From NCBI RefSeq assembly GCF_030646925.1, contig NZ_JAUSKL010000125.1, positions 1 through 50,724 on the forward strand: a stretch of DNA of 50,724 nt. Reading direction: 5' to 3'. This stretch comes from Candidatus Binatus sp. GTDB taxonomy: Bacteria > Desulfobacterota > Binatia > Binatales > Binataceae. A program made the translations under genes and the position numbers. Every line of letters starts with the position of its first letter. The stretch's first letter is position 1. Positions 42,037-50,724 of this stretch are shown one piece after another. Below the pieces are notes generated by a model. The model saw nothing but the letters and a program-made list of their open reading frames with translations. It had not been told where the DNA came from and searched no databases.

Positions 42037-43350
42037 TTACTCAGTCGTACGCGGATGCGGCGCGCCGAGGTACAGCATCAGCAGTAACAACACGGGAAGA
42101 ATCTGGAGACGAAATCTCACTGCGGCGCCCAGATTGTGCGAAGATATGATGCCGTAGATTGCACTCCAGATCAGGCAGAAGAAAATTGCCCACACGACCA
42201 CTGGAGCGCGCAGGTCGCTGAGTCGAAAACGGGTCATCGCCCGGACGAGCAACCCCAGCAGGACGAGATCTTCGAGCCCTGCCAGCAGCCCAAACGGATT
42301 CATTATTTCACCGGGCAGCGGCCGAAATAACGCCGTGAATGCTCCGACGGGTGCGAATTCGATGAAGTCACTCCAGCTGACAAACACGGTTGTGGCGCCG
42401 GTCGACGAACCGCCGTAGTTGTACAACTGTCCCGCCTTGGCGACCTCTTCGATTAGTTCCTTGGCCGAAGCAGCCTTGAAACTCGCCATCAGTGGTCCGG
42501 CGGCATAGACGAAGGCCGCCATTCCAGCTATTCCGACGAACAATTTAATGTGGATGTTCTTGCTGGACCACCAGACCGTCCCGACGACCGGCAGAATCAT
42601 GATTGGCGCCAGCCAGAGGCGAATTATTGACGCGATCGCGATACCGACTGCCATCAGGACGATGGAACTCCAGCTTCTCATCATCAGCAAGCGCACGGTG
42701 CCGTAGGTATAGATTGCGATACCTAGCATCCCTATCGGATCCTTGCCCAAAATCGAGGACCAGAAGAGGATCGTCGGACTGAGTCCGAGAATCCATAGGA
42801 TGCGGCGATCCTCGTGGCCGAGGAACAGTACGGCGGCTCGATAGACCAGATAGACGGACAGCAAGCCGATCGACGCGCAGGTCAGCTTCATCGCGTGATA
42901 TGAGGGGATCGACCACTGATAGTGAAGTCTGGTGAGTTCGTTCATCGTCTGCGTGCCGTCGCCGAGCGCCAATAACAAACGCGCGAATCCGGCCTGAGAA
43001 CCACGAAAGTAATTGAACGCGTCGAGTTGATAGTGGTTTTCGTAGAACAGCATGAACCCAAGCGTGACGATGATTCGCACCGCCCATAGCCAAAGTAATG
43101 CGCTCCGGTCCCGATCGGGTACGGGCGCGACAAAAATGGCTGCACCAATAGCTAATCCCCAGAGTAACCCTAGTGAGTAATCGAACTGAATCTCGCGGCT
43201 GTGAATGTGATTGCCAAGACTCGACGCCAGTCCCATCGCCGCGATAACTCCGAAGGTCGTAGTCACGGCGAGCGCCAGGCAAAGTACCGCGCGCCGCAAG
43301 ACCGGACCCGAGACACCGCTTGGTAGAATGATTGAAGATAAACTTGGCAT
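42037..43350 (-). CDS. Polytopic membrane protein, polymerase candidate (Wzy-like)
   Basis: A 437-residue integral membrane protein with about ten hydrophobic helices and a long middle loop around FKAASAKELIEEVAKAGQLYN. Start ATG 43350 (MPSLSSI); a longer frame to 43437 would overlap the GT4 stop by almost 60 bases. It contains NHIHSREIQFDY and ILGLSPTILFWSSILGKDPIG (the latter typical of EPS polymerase-like proteins). In this locus no other gene looks like a polymerase, so it is the Wzy candidate by elimination. Confidence 0.6.
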   Translation of the reverse strand: MPSLSSIILPSGVSGPVLRRAVLCLALAVTTTFGVIAAMGLASSLGNHIHSREIQFDYSLGLLWGLAIGAAIFVAPVPDRDRSALLWLWAVRIIVTLGFMLFYENHYQLDAFNYFRGSQAGFARLLLALGDGTQTMNELTRLHYQWSIPSYHAMKLTCASIGLLSVYLVYRAAVLFLGHEDRRILWILGLSPTILFWSSILGKDPIGMLGIAIYTYGTVRLLMMRSWSSIVLMAVGIAIASIIRLWLAPIMILPVVGTVWWSSKNIHIKLFVGIAGMAAFVYAAGPLMASFKAASAKELIEEVAKAGQLYNYGGSSTGATTVFVSWSDFIEFAPVGAFTALFRPLPGEIMNPFGLLAGLEDLVLLGLLVRAMTRFRLSDLRAPVVVWAIFFCLIWSAIYGIISSHNLGAAVRFRLQILPVLLLLMLYLGAPHPRTTE

Positions 43351-43378
43351 TCGATGCGGGGAGCGGAGCAAGAAGGAA

Positions 43379-44623
43379 CTAGTTGAGGGCGCCCGAATTG
43401 CGGTCGATCCCTTGGATTGGAAGTGCAGCCAGTTCATCTAGTTGCTGGCGGCGCGAAAGCTGTGAAAAATAAACTTCGTTGATTCGCCGCACCATCAGAT
43501 CGGCGCTGAAGTGCTCGGTTGCGAATGTGCGGCCCGCCCTCCCGAACGCGGCGCGCCGATCCGGATCGGCAAGCAGCTCGAGCACCCGCTCGGCCAGCGC
43601 TGCGGTATCGAGCGGCGGCACCAGGTAGCCGGAGACTCCATCCTTGATAACTTCCGGAGCGCCGTCCAGGTCGAACGTCACGACCGGTTTGCCGACCGTA
43701 CCGGCCTGCGGAAGCACGCGCGCGATTCCTTCCCTGAGCGACGTGTGAACGACCACGTCCATCGCCTGAAAGCACACGGGAATCTCCTCAGGTGAAACCA
43801 GGCCGGCGAACACCAGTCGATCGTGAATGCCCAGGGTCCGCGCGCGAGCCTCGAGCGAGTCGCGCAGCGAGCCGTCGCCGACCAGCAGAAATTTTGCCCG
43901 CGGCTGGCCGGCCGCGATGCGCACCGCGGCCTCGAGAAACTGATCGTGTCCCTTCAGCGGAAACAGGCGGGCGACCTTGCCGACCACCAGCGCTTCCGGC
44001 GCGATACCCAGCCGCCGCTTCGCATCGGCGGCCGACAGCCGATCGCCGATGGTGAGAAACGGCTCGAGCTCCATCCCGCTGTGAATCGTCACATGCTGTT
44101 CAGGCCGGCCGATTCGCTCGGCGATCGCGCCCTTGGCGGTCTGGTCGTTGACGCTGATTAGTACATCGGTAAAGGCGGCGCATCGCCGCTTCAACCGAAT
44201 ATATACTTGATTAGCAACTTCCGACTGATACTTGTGAAACACCAGGCTATGTAATGTATGAATTACTACTGGCACGTGCGCCATCCGCGCCGCGACGCGG
44301 CCGACGATGCCCGCTTTCGACGAATGAGTATGCACTACGTCGAACTGGCCGGCGCGGAAAATCCGGTACAGCTCGAGGTGCGCGCGCAGGTCAGTGACGG
44401 GCCGGATCGGCCGCACCAGCAGCGGCGTCAGCCGCAAGTTCACGCCCGCGGCGTGCGCCCGGTCATGCAGATTGCCTTCGCGGCCGTGGTCGATGCCGGC
44501 GATCAGAGTTACCTCGAACGCGGGATTCCGATGCTGCCCGATCGCGGTGTAGAGAGTGTTCTCCTGTGCGCCGCCGACGATCAGCCGGGTGATTACGTGA
44601 CAGATGCGAATCGGCCTTGGCAT
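43379..44623 (-). CDS. Glycosyltransferase family 4
   Basis: A 414-residue GT-B glycosyltransferase. The N-terminus RICHVITRLIVGGAQENTL is the acceptor loop. The donor motif is THTS-type early (VVHTHSSKAGIVGR), with SLREGIARVLPQAGTVG (E-x7-like) and GAPEVIKDGVSGYLVPP later. ATG 44623 is chosen because the longer frame upstream is the complement of the methyltransferase gene. The stop of that gene lies two bases before this ATG, so the two are tightly coupled. Like the other GT4 it extends the lipid-linked unit. Confidence 0.92.
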   Translation of the reverse strand: MPRPIRICHVITRLIVGGAQENTLYTAIGQHRNPAFEVTLIAGIDHGREGNLHDRAHAAGVNLRLTPLLVRPIRPVTDLRAHLELYRIFRAGQFDVVHTHSSKAGIVGRVAARMAHVPVVIHTLHSLVFHKYQSEVANQVYIRLKRRCAAFTDVLISVNDQTAKGAIAERIGRPEQHVTIHSGMELEPFLTIGDRLSAADAKRRLGIAPEALVVGKVARLFPLKGHDQFLEAAVRIAAGQPRAKFLLVGDGSLRDSLEARARTLGIHDRLVFAGLVSPEEIPVCFQAMDVVVHTSLREGIARVLPQAGTVGKPVVTFDLDGAPEVIKDGVSGYLVPPLDTAALAERVLELLADPDRRAAFGRAGRTFATEHFSADLMVRRINEVYFSQLSRRQQLDELAALPIQGIDRNSGALN

Positions 44624-44625
44624 TT

Positions 44626-45288
44626 TTAACTTTGCGGAGCACGCGCGCATGCGATCCAGTCGCGGCCGAGATCGATCAGGGAGAGCCGCTCGGTTGCAAG
44701 GCCGGCATCGGTGAACAGGCCGACGACTTCGCGGCGCGAGTAGAACCTGACGTACCCGTTCGCAATCGCGAACCTGAGCTTGCGGGTCGGCGCGCGATAC
44801 TCCCACCTTTTGGGAAAGGAACAGAACAGGCGGCCGGAGCAATCGGCGATCATTTTTTTCAGATCGACGAGCGGATCTTTCAGGTAGTCGAAGTAGCCAG
44901 CCGCGATTACCGAGTCGAATTTCTGCGGAGCGGCGTAATCGACGAAGCTCGAGGCGACGAACTCGCAGTTGCCGGTCACGCGCGCGCGAACGGCCTCGGC
45001 GTGCGCCAGATCGAGCATCTCGGTCGAAACGTCCACGCCGACTACGCGCGCCGCGCCCGCCTGCGCGAGCGTGATCGTGTAGCGGCCGGAGCCGCATCCG
45101 ACGTCAAGCGCGGTCCATCGATGACCGCACGGCGCGAGGTTGCAAATCAGCCGGTAGCGTTCGACCACCACCTGCCGGAACAGCCGATCGACGACCTGCT
45201 GCACAATCGGTTTGCGCTGCTCGTAGATCGCGTCGAATCTTTTCGCTTCGCGATCGAAGTAATCACGGACGACCTGGGTTGAACTCAT
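44626..45288 (-). CDS. SAM-dependent methyltransferase (EPS locus)
   Basis: A 220-residue class I methyltransferase. Motif I is ALDVGCGSGRYTITLAQAG, motif II VVGVDVSTEMLD, and a third conserved run reads FDSVIAAGYFDYLKDP. It overlaps the deacetylase gene by 26 bases at its start and ends two bases before the GT4 gene, showing translational coupling. Probable target: a sugar hydroxyl or amide of the repeat unit. Confidence 0.85.
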   Translation of the reverse strand: MSSTQVVRDYFDREAKRFDAIYEQRKPIVQQVVDRLFRQVVVERYRLICNLAPCGHRWTALDVGCGSGRYTITLAQAGAARVVGVDVSTEMLDLAHAEAVRARVTGNCEFVASSFVDYAAPQKFDSVIAAGYFDYLKDPLVDLKKMIADCSGRLFCSFPKRWEYRAPTRKLRFAIANGYVRFYSRREVVGLFTDAGLATERLSLIDLGRDWIACARAPQS

Positions 45289-46156
45289 GCTCGAGCACTT
45301 CTCCGAGCGGCGCGAAGCGAAAATCCCGCAGCAATCGTGCGAGCTTGTTGCTGGTCGCGCCGAGATTTACGTAGTGGGTGATCCACGGCTTCCAGTGAAA
45401 CCTTATCCGCGGATGGTCCGGGTCGAGTTCCCACGGATGCAAATAGAAAACGATCGGTTGGCGATCGCGCTCGGCAGCGCGGAAATTGGAGCGCGTGACC
45501 GAGTAGGGATAGATGCGGAAGTAGGCGCCGCCCGACGCCGGGATATTGCGGCCCATCACGCGACGCACCGAAATCGGAAACTCGAAGAGCGGACCTTCGG
45601 CGGTTTCGAGGCGGCGCGGATGCGATCCGAAATCCGCAATTCCGTAGCGCCAGTTGCGCACCGGAAAGATGCTCGAATCGTAGCGATAACCGAGCTTCGC
45701 CAACACTTCGAGCGCCCACATCGATTCGCGCGTCACGGAAAAGTAGGCCGCCCGGTAGGCCACCACGCGCCGCCCGGTGGCGTCGGCGATCGCATCGGTC
45801 GCCCGCCGCGTTTCGTCGTGCAGGCGCTCGCGATTCATCGCGTACAGGAGATCGTGCGACCAGCCGTGGCATCCCATCTCATGGCCCGCGTCGGCGATTT
45901 TCCTGATCAGCGCCGGATACTCGCGCGCGATCGGCCCCAGCACGAAAAAAGTCGCGCGGACGCGGTGTTCGTTGAGCAGGTCGAGCAGCCGGTTGAGGCC
46001 GACCTCGAGCCGGCGCGCCGCGCCTCTCCTGGTCGTTTCGGCAATCGGTATTCCGTTGAACCAATCTTCGACGTCAACCGTGAACGCGTGAACGATTGGC
46101 GGCGGCAGCGCGCACTCCGATGCCTGGACAAGCGCCGCATCCGGCTCAACTGCCAT
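45263..46156 (-). CDS. XrtA-type polysaccharide deacetylase (DUF3473)
   Basis: A 297-residue NodB-like deacetylase. The catalytic/metal motifs are TVDVEDWF (D-x-E-D-W), ATFFVLG, HEMGCHGWSH (H-x3-H) and the later AAYFSVTRESMWALEVLA with R(A)AYFS. The tail SGGAYFRIYPY and FYLHPWELDPDHPRI are typical of the DUF3473 C-terminal extension seen in exosortase-associated deacetylases. It removes N-acetyl groups from the glycan on the periplasmic side. No signal peptide is evident, so localisation is uncertain. It overlaps the Wzz gene by 11 bases and the methyltransferase gene by 26. Confidence 0.9.
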   Translation of the reverse strand: MAVEPDAALVQASECALPPPIVHAFTVDVEDWFNGIPIAETTRRGAARRLEVGLNRLLDLLNEHRVRATFFVLGPIAREYPALIRKIADAGHEMGCHGWSHDLLYAMNRERLHDETRRATDAIADATGRRVVAYRAAYFSVTRESMWALEVLAKLGYRYDSSIFPVRNWRYGIADFGSHPRRLETAEGPLFEFPISVRRVMGRNIPASGGAYFRIYPYSVTRSNFRAAERDRQPIVFYLHPWELDPDHPRIRFHWKPWITHYVNLGATSNKLARLLRDFRFAPLGEVLEHEFNPGRP

Positions 46157-47255
46157 TGATATGCGTCCCGTGCGAATTGTTGTCCTCGGTCATGCGGGTG
46201 GGACCGCCGCCGTCGAGTTCGTGCGCTTCGGTCAGTTCGACTTCGAACTGCTTCATCCGTTCGACCAGCGAATCGAAACGCTCGCGCGAGAGAAACCAGA
46301 AGCTCGCGAGGAGCGGCGCAAGGATCCCGACGAGCAACGTATCGACTAAGGTGAGCGGCGCTTGCGGATGTTCGGGCACCGCCGGCGGATCGATCAGGAT
46401 GAACGCGAAATCTGCCTGAATTTTTGCCGTACCGAGTTGCTGCAATTGCTGCGCCAGCAATTGATCCAGTTGCGGCACCAGCAGCGCGTCCGAGGTTTTG
46501 CCGATCTGTTGTTCCAGCGAAACAACCGCCGCGCTGGCAGCTTGCACGTATCTGGTTCGGAGGCGCTCGCGCAGAGCCGCGATGTACAAATTGAGTACTC
46601 GCTCGGCTCCCTCGGGCTCCGGATCCCAGAAGGTCAGCGTCAGATTTCCGGTCTGCTCGTGGTAGTCGTAGTTGAACCGACGCGTCATCAATTTGTACAT
46701 CTTCCACGGCGTGGGCTTTGAAATGCCGAGCCACAGGAACGGCGAGGACCACGGCGAAACGTGCCGAAGCAAGACCTTGGTGAGGTCGTTCGACTGGATT
46801 AAATCCTTAGTGAAAGTGACCGAAGTAACCGTTGCGATAAACTCATTTGCGTCGCTCGCACCGGACCCGCCGAAGAGACTGTTCAAGACGCCGCCGCTCC
46901 CGCCTCCACCGCCGCCCGTGATATTTCCCAGCAGGCCGCCAAGGGTAACCGACGATTGCGGCTCCTGTGACGCGGGCCTGAGCACCGCCCGCGCCTGATA
47001 CCAATGCGTCATCAAAAAACGGGTGGTAACGAACGTCAACACCATCGCAAGCGCTGTAGCAACTCCGATTTCGCGCAGCCTGGGGCGCAGCGTCGAGTAG
47101 TAACTTAGTATTCGCTCTTCGATACCGGTTAATTCCGGCGCGGGCGAAGGCGGCTCCGCGGTCAGCCGGTCGTTGCTGGCCGGCTTGCGTCCCGCGCGGG
47201 TGATTCGAAAATTACTCACGGCCCTGATCGATCCGGTTGATGCCTCAAATGCCAC
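46146..47255 (-). CDS. Wzz-like polysaccharide chain-length/co-polymerase protein
   Basis: A 369-residue inner-membrane protein with two TM helices: about residues 62-82 (IGVATALAMVLTFVTTRFLM) and near 320-340 (LVDTLLVGILAPLLASFWFLSRE). Between them is a mostly helical periplasmic part with coiled-coil style QQIGKTSDALLVPQLDQLLAQQ and the P-rich end IDPPAVPEHPQAP, standard for Wzz. A Gly-rich stretch (GNITGGGGGGSGG) sits near residue 115. It lacks a tyrosine kinase domain. The deacetylase overlaps its end by 11 bases. It sets polymer length together with the polymerase and exporter. Confidence 0.88.
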   Translation of the reverse strand: MAFEASTGSIRAVSNFRITRAGRKPASNDRLTAEPPSPAPELTGIEERILSYYSTLRPRLREIGVATALAMVLTFVTTRFLMTHWYQARAVLRPASQEPQSSVTLGGLLGNITGGGGGGSGGVLNSLFGGSGASDANEFIATVTSVTFTKDLIQSNDLTKVLLRHVSPWSSPFLWLGISKPTPWKMYKLMTRRFNYDYHEQTGNLTLTFWDPEPEGAERVLNLYIAALRERLRTRYVQAASAAVVSLEQQIGKTSDALLVPQLDQLLAQQLQQLGTAKIQADFAFILIDPPAVPEHPQAPLTLVDTLLVGILAPLLASFWFLSRERFDSLVERMKQFEVELTEAHELDGGGPTRMTEDNNSHGTHINGS

Positions 47256-47309
47256 CCACTCGCTAATGCAATTGTTGATAAACGAGTATCCAGAGTTTAC
47301 GCTGCGCGA

Positions 47310-50300
47310 TTAGAGTCTGGTCGCGAGCAGGCCGACCACCGCGAGCGCTGTCGCGCTGTTGGCCATGATCGTGGTGACGTCGGTCCAGTATTTTCGCTTG
47401 ACCATCCCCTGCACGTTGGCGAGGCTTTCCGGCACGTATATGGTATCGCCGGCCTCGACGTATTCGCCCATGATGCCGTCCCCGATGAAGGTCAGCGCCG
47501 GAAAGATGGAACCGTTGCCGCTGTTCTTCAGGCTGTCCTGGGTGACCATCGCGCCGTCGGCCCTGACCAGGATTACGCGATCGACGTCGCCCTGTTGCGT
47601 CGCGCCACCCGCTTCATACAGATAATCCTTGAGCGTGAGGCCGCGGCGCGCGACCACCGCGGTTGGATGATAGACTTGCCCGAGCACGTAGACGGCGCTC
47701 GGCCGCCGCGGGACGGCGATCGTGTCGCCATCTTCCATTAGCACGTCCTGCTGGCTGCTGGGAACGAAAATCTTGTCGGCGCGGATTACCAGCCGGCCGT
47801 CGGCCTGCTGGCCTTGAGTGGTCGCGAGTAATTGCTGGAGCGACGCGAAGGTCGCGGACATCTCGCTGCCCGAACTGGAATTGCTGGTCGTCCGAGTGTT
47901 CAGCAACGGCAACGCGGTTGATAGCTGGAGCACCTCTTGCGAGATTCGCGTGCGAGCCTCTTCGAGGCGTTCCTGCTCGACTTGCTTGATCGACGCGCGG
48001 ATGAATACCAGTCCCTTCGGAAACGCGTTGGTGCGATATCCGCCGGTGCGAGTCATCACCGCACTCAGTGTTTCCTGATCGTGGATAACGTACTGACCGG
48101 GGCGGACGACTTCGCCCTTGACCATAACTACCCACGGCAGATGCCAGTTGGGCGCGGTCGTCACGTAAAGCTGATCGTCCCACCTGAGCGCCAGTTCGAG
48201 TTCGGCCGAGCCGGTCCGCAAATCGAGGTCGCGCATGGTGCGGATCGTCTTGGCGCCTTCGATAACTTCGGTGCGCGCCAACTGGACCTTCTCGCGGTAG
48301 GCGTCATCCTTGAAACCGCCGGTCATCGAGAGCAGATCGCGCACGCGCATCCCGTCGTTGTAGTGGAAGCTGCCTGGATTCAGCACTTCACCCGAGGCCA
48401 GCACGGTGCGCTGCGGCAGTTGCCATCCGAGCACCTGCCAGATGAAGACTTCGTCGTTCGCCTTCAGCACCACATCCTGCCGCGAGGTGCCGTTCAGGAT
48501 ACTCGCGAGATCGATATCCTCGCTGGCGCGCTGGGCCTTGCCGCCCACGATGTTGGTTCGCACCAACGCGGCCCGTCCGGTGTAGGCGCCTTCCTTGAGA
48601 CCGCCGGCCAGATAGATCAGATCGCTCACTTTCATCCGTTCGCTGAGCAGATACTGGCCCGGCGTTCGCACCTGGCCACTGACCGTGACGGCCGGGGTTT
48701 CGCGGAGCGCGTCGAGGCTGTAAACGTCGAGTTCGTCGTGCGGCATCAGGTATAGATCCGCTTTGCGATCGCCCGCAAGCGCCGCCGCGAGATTCACCTG
48801 CACGAAATGGGTGTACTTCTGCGATCCTTCGAGGCGCTTGATCAATGCGTATTTGAAATAAGTATGCGGCAGCACGCCCTGCCCTTCCGCGATCAGCTCC
48901 GAGACGCGCATGTTTTTGCGCCACTGGAATTCGCCGGGACGAGATACGTTGCCGCTCAGCACGACGCTGTTGGTATGCAACGAAAGCACCGGCATGATTT
49001 TGACCAGGTCGCCGTCGCGGACCTTGAACTCCTGCGAGCGAAGCTTGGTCAGCGGCATATCGAGCACCACCATCTGCTTGTGATTCTCGACGCGCTCGAC
49101 CTGCAGGCGCTCGGTGAAGCCGAACGCGGTGACGCCGCCCGACAGCGTATCGACCACCGCGCCGAGACTCTCGAACTCCGGTGCATATTCGAAGATCGCG
49201 GGCCGCTTCACGTCGCCGACTACGCCGACCACCGGGCCGATCACCGGCACGAAGATCACGTCGTCGTTCCGCAAGCGTTCGTCGGCGGAATTATCGCCCA
49301 GCAGCAGGAACTGGTAAAGGTCGAGCACTTTTTGGACGGAATTGCCGCGCCGTATCTTGACCTGGCGGAGGCTCCCCGTTTTGGCAACGCCTCCTGCGGC
49401 GACCAAGGCATTCGAGACGTGCGACAGCGAGCTGACCGTATATACGCCGGGCTGATTCACCTCGCCGACCACGAACACCTGGATGGTGCGCAACTGGCCC
49501 ATCGTGAGTTGCGCTTCGAGTCCGCGCGATTGTTTGAGACGGCCTTCGACCAGTTTTTTGGCCTGGCCGAAGGTGAGACCCGCCACCTGCAGCGGGCCAA
49601 CCTGATCGATATGAATACTGCCGTCGCGATCGACAGTATATTGCACGGTTGAATTGACGCGGCCCCAGAGCACCAGGATCAACTGGTCGCCGGGACCGAG
49701 CATATAATCGTCCCCGACCGGAACGTTCTGCACCGGCGCAAAAGTAGATACTCCCGCGGTGAGAAAATTGTATCCGAACTGAGATACGTTATTGATAGTT
49801 GGAGTGGCCGCCTGCTGATTCGGATTGCCTAGCTGCAGAAATCTTGATTCGATCGCCGAAGGCGGCGTGAGCGCGACATTGGTCACCGGGCTGGATGCAC
49901 TCGGCGCCGCCGGACCTGCGGGCATCTGATTTGGCGCTTGGGATTGCCGCGAGGCCTGCAAGGTCTGCGATAGCTGCGAGACCTGCTGATCGCTGAGCCC
50001 AAGCGCGTGGCCAATCGAAGCGGCGTCCCCGGCGGTGACATTCATCGCGCCGAGCCGCGCCGTCATCTGCTGCAACTGATCCTGCGACAGGCCGCCGTTC
50101 AGCGCCTGATTGGCGAGCGCCTGGACCTGGTCAGGCGACATGCCAAGTGCTTGCGCGGCAGCGCTCATCGCGGCGGGCGAATTGGCAACCGCTCCGGCCG
50201 CGGCGGCTATCGCCGGCGATCCTGAAGACCCCAACGCAGCGCTCGACGCTGCTGGAGCGGCACCCGGAACCGATGGCAGACTTGGGGAAATCGACCCCGG

Positions 50301-50702
50301 GACTGCGTAAGCTGGCGAGGTGCTTGGCACGGCGTTGCCGGAGCTGACGGAAGTTCCTAAAACAGGACCAGACATCACGCCAGCCGACGATCTCGAAAGC
50401 GCATTTCCCGGGACTCCATACGCGGGCAACGTACTCGTGACCGGCCCCCCATTGCTAGCTGAAGTGCCTGCGATGGGAACAGTCATTGCGCCAGCGGGCG
50501 CTCCCGAGGTCACACTTCCGTAAGCGCCGGAAGTGGGGGAGGACGGTCCAGAGGCGGACGCTGGAGCACTTGAGGCCGTGCCTGGATTCATCGGCGCGCT
50601 CGTTTGGGCAAGCGCATTTGCGCCAATGAGCGAAATCAGGACGGACCACGATGCGAGGCGAATCAACCGGCAGAACGATTCTTTGGTGCGCTGGATATTC
50701 AC
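47310..50702 (-). CDS. SLBB-repeat polysaccharide export protein, 1130 residues
   Basis: An outer-membrane Wza-type exporter with many extra domains. A signal peptide (RLASWSVLISLIGANALA) covers residues 15-32. Residues 35-180 are Ala/Ser/Pro-rich with a duplicated block: AGAMTVPIAGTSASNG near 70 and AGVMSGPVLGTSVSSG near 107, each ending in a PAYxVPG. Residues 170-250 form helices, then a polysaccharide-export (PES) domain (YMLGPGDQLILVLWGRVNST) around 333-420. From there about six SLBB (beta-grasp) domains follow, with repeated motifs such as GEVNQPGVYTV, SGNVSRPGEFQW, SGQVRTPGQYLL, SGEVLNPGSFHY, KGEVVRPGQYVI and LGQVYHPTAVV. C-terminal TM helix (IMANSATALAVVGLLATR). It starts 22 bases before the window edge. 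Confidence 0.92.
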   Translation of the reverse strand: MNIQRTKESFCRLIRLASWSVLISLIGANALAQTSAPMNPGTASSAPASASGPSSPTSGAYGSVTSGAPAGAMTVPIAGTSASNGGPVTSTLPAYGVPGNALSRSSAGVMSGPVLGTSVSSGNAVPSTSPAYAVPGSISPSLPSVPGAAPAASSAALGSSGSPAIAAAAGAVANSPAAMSAAAQALGMSPDQVQALANQALNGGLSQDQLQQMTARLGAMNVTAGDAASIGHALGLSDQQVSQLSQTLQASRQSQAPNQMPAGPAAPSASSPVTNVALTPPSAIESRFLQLGNPNQQAATPTINNVSQFGYNFLTAGVSTFAPVQNVPVGDDYMLGPGDQLILVLWGRVNSTVQYTVDRDGSIHIDQVGPLQVAGLTFGQAKKLVEGRLKQSRGLEAQLTMGQLRTIQVFVVGEVNQPGVYTVSSLSHVSNALVAAGGVAKTGSLRQVKIRRGNSVQKVLDLYQFLLLGDNSADERLRNDDVIFVPVIGPVVGVVGDVKRPAIFEYAPEFESLGAVVDTLSGGVTAFGFTERLQVERVENHKQMVVLDMPLTKLRSQEFKVRDGDLVKIMPVLSLHTNSVVLSGNVSRPGEFQWRKNMRVSELIAEGQGVLPHTYFKYALIKRLEGSQKYTHFVQVNLAAALAGDRKADLYLMPHDELDVYSLDALRETPAVTVSGQVRTPGQYLLSERMKVSDLIYLAGGLKEGAYTGRAALVRTNIVGGKAQRASEDIDLASILNGTSRQDVVLKANDEVFIWQVLGWQLPQRTVLASGEVLNPGSFHYNDGMRVRDLLSMTGGFKDDAYREKVQLARTEVIEGAKTIRTMRDLDLRTGSAELELALRWDDQLYVTTAPNWHLPWVVMVKGEVVRPGQYVIHDQETLSAVMTRTGGYRTNAFPKGLVFIRASIKQVEQERLEEARTRISQEVLQLSTALPLLNTRTTSNSSSGSEMSATFASLQQLLATTQGQQADGRLVIRADKIFVPSSQQDVLMEDGDTIAVPRRPSAVYVLGQVYHPTAVVARRGLTLKDYLYEAGGATQQGDVDRVILVRADGAMVTQDSLKNSGNGSIFPALTFIGDGIMGEYVEAGDTIYVPESLANVQGMVKRKYWTDVTTIMANSATALAVVGLLATRL

Positions 50703-50724
50703 TGTCTTACACCGTTCCTGACTA

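Noticed and set aside
43379-45097. 572-residue frame for the second GT4
   Set aside because: Its first 158 residues are complementary to the methyltransferase gene; the true start is ATG 44623 next to that gene's stop.
45287-46159. Plus-strand 290-residue frame across the deacetylase
   Set aside because: Complement of a gene with clear deacetylase motifs.

Overview
The window is GC-rich bacterial chromosome. It carries LLM-type flavin oxidoreductases, amidohydrolases, a cytochrome P450, crotonase and acyl-CoA dehydrogenase genes, a Rieske oxygenase gene, a copper ATPase and a long exopolysaccharide locus. This mix resembles uncultured soil lineages such as Binatota (formerly grouped with Deltaproteobacteria). 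That assignment is inferred from gene content and style only, because the window has no rRNA or other taxonomic marker.

Region 1 (437-8948) is a catabolic block. A D-aminoacylase-like amidohydrolase, an alpha/beta hydrolase and an LLM flavin monooxygenase form one plus-strand run ending at a good hairpin terminator. A MarR regulator is divergent from a cytochrome P450, and the gap between them holds a perfect 8+1+8 palindrome that is a strong operator candidate. A second amidohydrolase, a small secreted protein built from ten 8-residue repeats and a minus-strand enoyl-CoA hydratase follow. Region 2 (9146-18539) holds a secreted beta-repeat protein, a broken DUF1329 gene, a TetR regulator, a copper-type P1B ATPase, a frameshifted Rieske oxygenase, an Fpg/Nei glycosylase, an EVE protein, a cytochrome c and a universal stress protein.

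Region 3 (18795-26108) is the accessory zone. A tRNA cluster (Pro-TGG, Arg-TCT, His-GTG, Lys-CTT, minus strand) is followed, just past the tRNA-Lys 3' end, by about 2.3 kb of orphan genes. This stretch is closed by a perfect 30-bp copy of the tRNA-Lys 3' end, the classic signature of a tRNA-integrated island, although no integrase is visible. Next come a 120-nt segment able to fold into a nested hairpin, PolX, a gene remnant, and an orphan gene with a DGQHR/DUF262-like motif preceded by four 7-mers spaced 17-18 bp apart next to a promoter-like sequence.

Region 4 (26204-31957) is acyl-CoA and oxidoreductase metabolism: an LLM oxidoreductase, acyl-CoA dehydrogenase, enoyl-CoA hydratase, a small HCX5R phosphatase, a quinone-oxidoreductase-type MDR and an SDR.

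Region 5 (32173-50702) is one minus-strand exopolysaccharide locus. Its transcription order is: SLBB-repeat outer-membrane exporter, Wzz-like chain-length protein, XrtA-type polysaccharide deacetylase, methyltransferase, GT4, multi-TM protein (polymerase candidate), asparagine synthase, methyltransferase, GT4, secreted TIM-barrel-like protein, methyltransferase, sulfotransferase, hexapeptide acetyltransferase, flippase, methyltransferase. The acetyltransferase has an in-frame TGA at codon 45. The locus has the parts of a Wzx/Wzy-type pathway making a glycan probably modified by sulfate, acetyl and methyl groups. An initiating phosphoglycosyltransferase and an exosortase are not in the window.

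Three genes are interrupted (DUF1329, Rieske oxygenase, acetyltransferase). The frameshifts sit at homopolymer runs, so both true decay and base-calling error must be considered.
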